Positions 56,228-64,000 of a stretch of DNA of 64,000 bases are shown here, piece by piece. The stretch's first letter is position 1; every line of letters starts with the position of its first letter. A program made the position numbers and the translations under genes. This DNA comes from Globodera rostochiensis (taxonomy: Eukaryota > Nematoda > Chromadorea > Rhabditida > Heteroderidae). The stretch is from NCBI GenBank assembly GCA_018350325.1, contig JAEVLN010000008.1, forward strand, positions 2,538,346 through 2,602,345, read 5' to 3'. The notes under the pieces were generated by a model. That model saw only the letters and a list, made by a program, of their open reading frames with translations, ran no database searches and was not told the origin of the DNA.

Positions 56228-58290
56228 TCATTTAATGCAAAATGTGGAATTAGGCGAGACTCCACTCGAATTGACCAAATTCACAATATTCGCCGTTAAT
56301 CCGCCTGCCATTATGGTCAATCCAATACACGCCAACAAAATGCTTTGACCAATCCGAACATATGCCTCACGAATCTGATTTTGTTCGAGAAAGAGTGGCA
56401 CGAAGGTCAAAAGGTCGATCATGGCGGGGAAAACAAAGGCGAGAAGTGTGCCTGGAAGTTAACGATAAGTGATCCAATCGTTTCTCAAACAAATTCGTTT
56501 AAAAAATATTTATAAACTTGCCAGTAGTAACGCCGATTAGAGAGACGATACGGCTCAAGTCTTTCACAGAATATGAAATCAAAACTAAAATAATATTGAA
56601 AATGAATGGGCAATTAATTCTATTCGAAAGGAACACGCACAGCAGATGGAAACCATCAGAGCGCGAAAGAGCAATTGGCAGAACATTTTGAGTACGGGAG
56701 AGAGCTTTATCATCCGATCGATTCGAGGCCATAACACGTCGACGATGACGAACATTTGGAGAAGGAAGGAAGCAAGAATGGACAATGAAAGAGCCAATCT
56801 GATCAACATAGTGAGGCTAAAAAACAATTGGGCATTAGAATTCTCACTCCAAAACTTACATATCGTTCGGTAGCTCCTTCAAGATGCTATCAGTCACTTT
56901 ATCAAAAGCAAGAAAACCGAAGAAGCCGACACACGCGTAAATGAGAACCGAAAGGATGATGCCGCAGGACAAAATGCCAAAAGGTCCGAGCATTTGTCGA
57001 GGTCTTTTGAGTTTGTTCTCCAGCGGAAGAACCTGACAAAAGATGGCAAAAATTTGCACAAAATGATCAATTACAACAACAAACCAGCGACTGAGCAAGA
57101 CAAGAGACGATGACGGTGCCAATTGCAAGGAAAAGGCCGTGAATGGTCAATGCCGTTGGGACTTCATCAATTCTGAGGCCTGGGCTTCCGAACAAAATCT
57201 GTAAGACGAATTGAATGAATAGCACCCTCAAAATCGTATTAGAAAAACACCGCTCACATAAAGTGTAAGTGCCAAACTCGACAGCAACAATGCGTTGCCG
57301 ATTATACAAATGATGGACAGAATGTGCATAGACAGAACGGAATTCTTAACAGCTAATTTGTAAGCATTGTTTGCAATAAAATAGAAAAACCCATTACCAG
57401 CAAGACCATTACGGGGAATATCATAAGCCACCAAGGCCAATTACGACACCACTCACCAGCCACGCCCCCCAAGATGTATGCAATTATCTTAAAATTGTGG
57501 AGGGGTGATTAGTTGAGCTCTCTGATCTCAGCTACATCTCTCAGATTGGTTGCGATGAACAGATAGTACATGCTGCAAGTGCCGAATTGGTGTACGATGA
57601 TGGCGGTGTTGACAATGCTCCTTTTGAGTGAGGGAAATTGTTAATTAACTCGTCATGCATTCTTTCAATGCTGCTAACTTTGCAAGATTTCCATGTTTTT
57701 GGACGATTTGGAAGCTGGCTTTGCACGTCTCTCCGGCCACATCACCGTAATTCAGAAATGGAATCTTGAGGCTAAAGGAGTGAAAATGAAATGAAAGGCC
57801 GCGAGCGTCACACACCGGGTGTAATGGTACTGAGCACACGCCACAAGATGCGACATGGCGTAGTAACTGAGGAAGGCGATGAAGATGAGCAGGAATAGGC
57901 CGGACTTAACCGAAAATGTATTGGGAATGCGAAAATCAAAGCACCCAAGCCCCGGCATGGCGAAAGGCCAATGGAAGCGTGAGGAATCCGGCACCAACGA
58001 GTCCTTTGAAGAAGTTTAGCAATACCAGGAGAAAGCTGAAAGAGAGAAAATCCATTTACTTTAAGGACAGATGTCCTGTCAGACTCACGGAAGTCCCTTC
58101 TCCCGAACAATCTCCCCGCCGGCGTCACTCAGATCGTCTGTTTCTTGTGGTTGTTCCTGCTGTGTGTCCTCATCCTGGGAAAGTTTAGTTTGGTAGATCC
58201 ACGTTTTGCCCTTCTCTACTCCGTTACCTTATCGCAACTTTTATCGTCCTCCGTATCAATGAAATTATTATTTTGGTCTATCGAAGTCAT
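56228..58290 (-). CDS. SLC36-like proton-coupled amino acid transporter
   Basis: AAAP-superfamily transporter with about eleven membrane segments. The ATG at 58,290 begins a short acidic N-terminus (MTSIDQNNNFIDTEDDK, then QQEQPQETDDLSDAGGE). The first helix, FFKGLVGAGFLTLPLAFRHA, carries the conserved G-GxLxLP. A 40-bp intron (about 57,920-57,959) removes an in-frame stop and joins AW to SGLFLLIFIAFLSYYAMSHL. Then come HILSIICIIGNALLLSSLAL, and QVLPLENKLKRPRQMLGPFG (family motif LPLEN). Then ILSVLIYACVGFFGFLAFDK, SILASFLLQMFVIVDVLWPR, LSRIVSLIGVTTG and IGQSILLACIGLTIMAGGLT. The stop is TGA at 56,228-56,230. About ten exons. The closest type is the SLC36/SKAT group of plasma-membrane or lysosomal H+ symporters; substrate unknown. 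Confidence 0.9.
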
Positions 58291-58524
58291 TTTAAGGGGG
58301 GTGTTCTGTGGGGAATTGGATGGCGTTTCTGAAAACAGAGAAAATGCCATCACCTCTTTATTAACAGATTATATCAACAAAAGTCAAAACGGTACAAAAA
58401 AAAGAAAAAAATAAATGTTTTATTTGTTTTTGCCGTCTTATATAGCAAATAAACAATCAAAGCTCCACTCGAAATCGCTTTAATACATAAATATTTAAAT
58501 ATTTTTAAAAACTTAACCAATCAA

Positions 58525-59103
58525 TAGGGCTACGATTTATATGGAAATCCATATTTTTTTTGCGCACTCGTAAACAGCGTATAAATGCCAGAAATAGTGC
58601 TTTTAGCTTTGGTTGGAGCTTCTAGAACCCATTTTATAATCCATATTTTTCCATATTTCGCGATTTTTATCCATATTCCATATTTTTATCCATATTTCGC
58701 CATTTATCAAAAAAAATTCCTTAACAAAAATGCAATAAAAACGAAAAATACATCCCTAAGAATCGACTTTTTCAAATATAACAAAAAATGCACCCCTAAA
58801 AATGGACTTTTTTGCGACAAAAAAATTCTGCCACCAAAAATGAAAATTTTTAAAATTCGGCTTATTTTCAAAAATTTTCTCTGAAATGCCTTTAAAATGC
58901 GTATAAAAATTTTTATTGCTCTTTTTACTTCTATTAGGAATTTTGCCCATTTTTTGCAATATTTGTTTTGCAATATTTGAATTTATCCATATTTCGTCCA
59001 TATTTTGCAATTTTTGTCCATATTTGGTCCATATTTTACAATTTTTCATCCATATTTTATGGCCATATTTCGAGATTTTTTGTCCATATAAATCGTAGCC
59101 CTA
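58525..59103. mobile_element. non-autonomous hAT-like element with 8-bp duplication CCAATCAA
   Basis: The left end TAGGGCTACGATTTATATGG at 58,525 is mirrored by CCATATAAATCGTAGCCCTA ending at 59,103. Perfect direct repeats CCAATCAA flank it at 58,517-58,524 and 59,104-59,111. The 579-bp interior is AT-rich with many CCATATTT words on both arms and no transposase. An 8-bp duplication and TAGGG terminus fit hAT. A degraded relative lies at 19,260-19,625. Confidence 0.92.
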
Positions 59104-59111
59104 CCAATCAA

Positions 59112-59925
59112 ACAAAAAAATGCCATTCGAAAGCTCTTAACTTTTAAAAGCTATTGTTAGGCCAAATATAAATAATTAGAGAATTCGTTTTCTATAAAAC
59201 TGAAAACCCCCGATTTTGGATGCTTTTTTACATGAACATTTTAGAAACGCAGAGCTTTCAATTTGATTTAGTTGAGTTTAAATCAGGGATGCCATTTGTA
59301 CTTATTTATCAGAAATGTACTGATATTAGAAGGCAGAATCTGACAAATTAATGTACTGATTTCAGCTCGGCGTACTGATTTTGTACTGATTTTCAGGTTA
59401 ATTCGCATTTTTGGACCAATTTTGTTAACAAATTGAGTCGAAAATCCAAAAATTTTCTCGGCCTATCGGCACCGCCGACCCCCCCCCCCCTCCCTACTAA
59501 AGCAGATTTCACAAAAAAAATTGCTTTTTTGAAAAAACGAAAATCGGCAAGGTTTTCGAAATGTTGCACAATTTCTTAACAAAAAAAACGTTATAAAATA
59601 AAAAACTTTTCCCGACGGCACCTGTCGGCGCCGTCGGATCCACCAACTCAAAAATCCATGTGAAAAGCTGCAATTTCCAACCCCGAATTGTTGAGAAAAA
59701 TTGTTGGAGGAGTGAAATATGGTTAAAAACGCACATTTCATGCGAAAAATTAATGATTTATTATATTTTGAGACATTTTTTAAAATGTACTGATTTTTGA
59801 CCCCAAAATCTGATATTTTGATTCCAATGTACTGATTTTGAAAAATTTTTGTTGGCATCCCTGGTTTAAATAAAGTTAAAGACTTTCAAAACTTTCTGGC
59901 ACTGAAGTGTGGGCACTGAAATAAA
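59112..59925. mobile_element. interrupted copy of the TTCAGTG foldback element
   Basis: Sequence 59,120-59,283 (TTCGAAAGCTCTTAACTTTT, AAAAGCTATTGTTAGGCC, AGAGCTTTCAATTTGATTTA) and 59,864-59,925 (GGCACTGAAGTGTGGGCACT, GAAAT) match the element at 18,634-19,104. The two parts are separated by a later 580-bp insertion. The left end is not clear; the 58,525-59,103 element may have inserted near or in it. Confidence 0.65.
59284..59863. mobile_element. hAT-like element with 8-bp duplication GTTTAAAT, nested
   Basis: The left end CAGGGATGCCA at 59,284 is mirrored by TGGCATCCCTG ending at 59,863. Perfect 8-bp direct repeats GTTTAAAT flank it at 59,276-59,283 and 59,864-59,871. The 580-bp interior has repeated TGTACTGATTTT words on both arms and no transposase. 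CAGGG termini with an 8-bp duplication are typical of hAT. It lies inside the foldback-element remnant, so it inserted later. Confidence 0.92.
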
Positions 59926-60279
59926 ATATACCGTTTAAAAAAGCGCGGAAGAGACAGAAACTCAAAGGCAAACATCGATTCTGTACATATTGACGAAGTG
60001 GAAGAAGTGCGTCGTCCCATTTGAAATTGACGGCAAAACCATCCAAAGCAACTCCAATGGGGGGGGGGGGGGGGGGGGGTCATCACGCTTTGAGCTGTTT
60101 GAAAGAGTCGCCAAAAGCAAAAACTCCTTGGAAATGTCGAAGGCACGGATCCTCTGGCTTCTTGCTCCCTACCGAATGTCCCCGATAACCCCAGATATAG
60201 AATGATTTTCCTTTTTGTTTAAATTTGGTTCGGTAGTCAACAGTTTACAAAACAGATCCATCGGATTCTGCGTTCTCGT

Positions 60280-60368
60280 TAACCCATTTAATGAGTTTAA
60301 CACATTTAATGAGTTTAACACATTTAATGAGTTTAACACATTTAATGAGTTTAACCCATTTAATGAGT
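60280..60368 (+). repeat. 18-bp tandem repeat, 5 copies
   Basis: AACACATTTAATGAGTTT is repeated five times, with CCC for CAC in the outer copies. It is in the 3' flank of the ryanodine receptor gene, about 230 bp beyond the stop. Confidence 0.9.
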
Positions 60369-60593
60369 GATTCGCTGCTTCTTCGGCACGACATTCAAGA
60401 GACTCATTTATTTATGTATTTGTTAAAGCTTTGTTAACGCATAACAGCAGCGAAAAACCGATAGACGCTGCCTAAAATATAATTGTACATTATTTACCAA
60501 AAACGCACCTTTTTTACTTTATTTTATTTTTTAAACTTATCATAAATTTTATTGAAAACAAAATGTAACAACAAAATTCGATCGTTTCATTTT

Positions 60594-63500
60594 CTATAAC
60601 TGCAATAATTCATTTTCATATTGTTTCATAAAGCACTCGCCGACGGGGAAGAATTCCTGAAATGTGTTGATTAAGAGAAAATGTAAAATTTGAGTCAGGC
60701 AACACCGACCCAATCTCGATTGTCGTATTTTTCCCTCACAAATGTTTCTTGTCCCGTGTATTCCGTCTCATCTTTGTTGACGAGGTGTTGGAGGAAGAAC
60801 CTATTTTATGCTTATTTTTAAATATTTAATTTAAAATCAACAAAATTCCTTAAATTTTTGGACAAAAAAAATAGACATCCTGAGTTAACCCTAAACAGAA
60901 TCCTGAAAAGGGCGAAAGTCCAATCCCGATCGATCGATTTTGGCTATCCCAAGCCCGGCTGCTGCGTGCCCCAAACCCACGCCGCCAAAAATCTCAATGC
61001 GCGACGTCGGGATTTCCCTCTTTTGTCCTCCCGAACTTCTCACAAATAATTGGCGAAGTTGTGCTCTTTTGTCGTGTGTATCTCGAATCCGCGCGGCATT
61101 CTGTCGAAGGTGTCTTTGCCAATGTCGCAGATGAAGCAGGACGACTCCAATTTCTCCGTCGCGGACTCTTGCTGGTCGCGCAATTCACCGAACGCGTCGA
61201 TTATCAAACCTTCGAAAGGTCGGATTCAAATCGATTAACGGATTTCGGCATTTAACCTTGCATAATGGCCAATAAGATAACGATGACGAAGAAAAAGAAG
61301 GAAATGTCGTAGAGCATCCGCGCGTATTCCAGCTCGTCTCCGTACGGCGATTCGAGCTCATCTCCAATCCCACCACCGGCACGAACGCCGGCATAAAAGT
61401 GGTAGATGAAGCAGGTGAGCATATAATGGCACTTCCGGTCCGGGTCGGCGCCCTCCTCTTCCTGTGAGAGATTCAACAATCGATTCACCCCCCCCCCCCC
61501 CCCCACTGACCTGCACGTAAAACTTGCGAAAAAAGTTGAAGGCAACGACAGTGTAAAGGTAAACTACCACGAGAGTCATCTAAATTGATGTAATAACTAC
61601 TAACCGTCATCGAGACTCTCGAACTCCCGGTCCCGGGACTGACCATTATGGTGAGGATGAGCTGCTGGAGGTTGTGGGTAACCGATTGGAGGATGGCCTT
61701 AAGCATGGGAAAGGAAAGCACAACGTCGATGAGGAGGAAGGCGTAGAAGAAAGGGGAGAAAAGGACGCCGGAGGCGGAACAGAGCAAATAGCAGACGCGG
61801 TAGAGGAACTGACGGTTGGTCAGGATGACGCCGGTCCATAGCCAACAAGTGTAACTGTTCAAATGGAATCAGAGGTACGACTTGAAAATGATGGAATGGA
61901 ATGAGTGGACGTTCCAATACGGCGGCGTCCTCAAACAATTCAAGAGATTCCGCTAATGACTTGGAGGGGGGGGGGGGACAAAAAGTCGATTAACCAGTGG
62001 GAGGAATTCGACTCCAACTGACCGATAGTCAAACGAAGTATCGCCGGGACTCCGTTCCGTGCCCAAAAGTGCGTTTAGCGTCTCCTCGTCGACTTGCTCC
62101 CGATATTTTTGCTTGGTCTTCCGACGTACAAATTTGTCCCAATACTTCATCGGAAATGACTTTGAACTGATCACGATCCGATCCAAGTACCTGATGGGGA
62201 CGAAAGCAAATGCAAAATTGGTGATTAGATTATTAATTCCTCCCCCCCCCCCCCTCCTCTCCACCCCCAAGCTCTATGAACTCCAACGAACGGACCAGAA
62301 AAGTGTGTCCGTTAAGCCTCTGTCCTCACTGCCCGCCTCGTCCTCAGTTATCCAACAGCCATCAAACATTAGCTTCCGCGCGACTTCTTTCTCCCGTTTG
62401 AACGTAATTAGCGGTATTTTCAGCTGATAGAACGAAATCAGCAGCGCGATAGAGGCAATCGCATGGAAAACACTCAGCCAATAAAGCGCCTTAGGGAATG
62501 CTTTTAATGGCCGTTTCAAAATTAATTTTTGTTTTTATTCACCAAAATACGAATTGAAATTTTGGCTGTAATTTTCTTACCTGGCCCAGAATCCACCCGG
62601 TGATTTCGTAGCTGATGTAAGGCACGGTCATCCCAGTCTTAATCCATTGGATAAATTTTCCGATCACATGCATGTACTGCTCGGTGCCTAAGTGAATTCC
62701 CTCGGCAAAAAATTGATATTCATTTCTCCAGCAAAGAGACACACTCAAGCAGTACATTCTATTCTTCGCCCCAAAACAAACGATGTAAATAGTCTCAACG
62801 ATGTCCGCCTCCCCCTCCTCGTCCCCCTGCTGCTGTTGGTTATTGTTGTTGGACTCCAACCCGCCGCCAGTCTGATGGCCAATTTCCACTCGATGGAAGA
62901 GGAGAATGACGTTGATGAAGAAGGCCAAATACAGCGTGATCTTCTCGATGCTTTTGAAGTTACGCGCCAACACATTCATCACCGACCCCCGCGAACGTCG
63001 GGAACTGAACTGCTCGGCAATCTTCGGCTCATAGTACAGGCCGACCTGAAGGGGACAGTCATAAATCAGCAGATTTATTCTCTTTTTATATGGAAGATCT
63101 GATGGATTCTTTGTTTTGCTCCAACTTTACCTGCTGTTGTGCATGTCCATCTCCATAATAAGAAATTGATCCGCTTCCACCAAACATCGATTGAACATCG
63201 TAAATACTGATAAAATATGGCCAATAAGTTATTTATTGGATTTCTACGGAAAACCTCGGCCTCGGCATCGGTGTCGCGTCAAATGCCATCGACGGTCGAT
63301 GTACGCCCGCGTCCTGCGCGGATTTTAAAAATGCGTCGTCCTGCTGAACCGATGGGCGCTGACTCGTGCCGCCCGACTGCTGACTGTCTCTTCTTGACCC
63401 ATCCAAAGGCATTTCCGTCCCATTCGCTTAAATGTCGAACACTAAATATTCTGACCGTGTTTAAGCTGTACCCCGACTGGTTCCATTTTGCTGTCCCGTC

Positions 63501-64000
63501 GAATACTCTCCGTGTGGTGCACTTTCCCCTTCGGCGGGGGTCGAACGTCCTTCTGCCGTAGGGGCGGTAACATGCGGACTCGGACTCCGACTGCCCGCGT
63601 GGTGGTGGATGTGAATACCAAACGCGTCCATGTCGTGTGCTGCCGTTGTGCGGCTGTAGTCACGGAAGAAGGGCGTCTGCGCGGCCGTCGTGCCGAATTT
63701 GCCTCCTACGCCGCGTTGTGCTGCGCCGGACGCGTGCTGATCCGCCTCTGTCTCCCCACCGCTGCTGTCCTCCATTAAATTGCCCACGAAGCGGCAGGCG
63801 GTCGCCAGCAGAAATATAATGGAAAATGCCACGGCACGACCCGCGCGGAAAGAGAGCAGCACCATTTCGGTGAACAGCTCAGTCCAACTCATACTGAGAA
63901 GCGATTCTTTCCGTTTTATAGCACGAGAAAATCAAATTCGACCTGCGGAATTTCTTTGCCGCCCTCCTCAACTCCTTTTGAACGTTCTCCGGACGCAGTG
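60594..64000 (-). CDS. unc-68: ryanodine receptor (UNC-68-like), C-terminal channel region, partial
   Basis: Intracellular Ca2+-release channel of the sarcoplasmic reticulum; only the pore-forming end is inside the window and the rest lies beyond position 64,000. In order on the minus strand: a membrane segment [17 protein letters not shown] (about 63,800), [20 protein letters not shown] plus [10 protein letters not shown], and [20 protein letters not shown]. Then [34 protein letters not shown], and the selectivity filter [19 protein letters not shown] (about 61,340-61,395). Next come [54 protein letters not shown] (C-terminal zinc-binding Cys) and [20 protein letters not shown]. The last exon ends [20 protein letters not shown] with TAG at 60,594-60,596. 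GGGIGDE is intact. At least ten exons. Confidence 0.96.

Noticed and set aside
1..64000. tRNA, rRNA and other structured RNA genes
   Set aside because: I saw no tRNA-like A and B boxes in correct spacing and no rRNA sequence; a covariance-model scan could still find small RNAs.

Overview
The window is eukaryotic, spliced DNA and by homology a nematode chromosome. Nearly every gene is split by short introns (about 40-100 bp) with GT...AG borders. The gene set is typical of Nematoda: a LIN-7 PDZ scaffold, an Islet/LIM-7 LIM-homeodomain factor, an UNC-68-like ryanodine receptor, a TWK-type K2P channel, an SLC3A2/ATGP-like glycoprotein and a divergent PP1-like phosphatase. Introns and spacers carry many homopolymer G or C runs. 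A plant-parasitic tylenchid of the cyst-nematode type would fit, but that is an inference from texture, not proof.

Layout, left to right. 1-1,006: 3' part of an aldose 1-epimerase (+), whose visible intron is a 35-bp minisatellite. 3,451-4,768: achaete-scute-like bHLH factor (+). 4,769-9,343: gene-poor, G/C-tract-rich spacer. 9,344-12,358: aldo/keto reductase and an ING-type PHD protein, both (-). 13,912-17,830: large unrecognised low-complexity protein (+) with an in-frame 30-bp repeat. 17,831-19,787: island of transposon remnants. 19,788-20,828: Tim17 (+). 21,852-23,604: unknown single-pass membrane protein (+). 23,735-27,673: cyclin C and an SLC3A2/ATGP-like glycoprotein, both (-). 28,629-32,911: K2P channel (+). 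33,356-35,643: ERO1 (+). 35,950-37,091: LIN-7 (+). 37,589-38,442: GAPR-1-like CAP protein (+). 38,566-41,068: complex I NDUFV1 (-). 41,571-42,592: unknown membrane protein (-). 43,031-44,205: PP1-like phosphatase (+). 45,585-54,744: Islet-type LIM-homeodomain gene (-), with kilobase introns full of G/C tracts. 56,228-58,290: SLC36-like amino acid transporter (-). 58,440-59,930: nested transposons. 60,594-64,000: C-terminal channel part of a ryanodine receptor (-), continuing off the right edge.

The genes do not form one pathway. They mix mitochondrial function (Tim17, NDUFV1), ER oxidative folding (ERO1), neuromuscular excitability (K2P, RyR, LIN-7), transcription (bHLH, Islet, ING, cyclin C) and amino acid transport (SLC36, SLC3A2).

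No new multi-gene system was found. The most unusual content is mobile and repetitive. Three short non-autonomous elements have clear terminal inverted repeats and perfect 8-bp target-site duplications, as in hAT elements. One foldback element (TTCAGTG family) has a 10-bp flanking repeat and occurs as a second, interrupted copy. There is a three-copy dispersed repeat, and several tandem repeats, some of them coding. Among the proteins, the phosphatase is the most unusual: it carries Asn in place of a metal-bridging Asp and has lost the Cys of the SAPNYCG motif.
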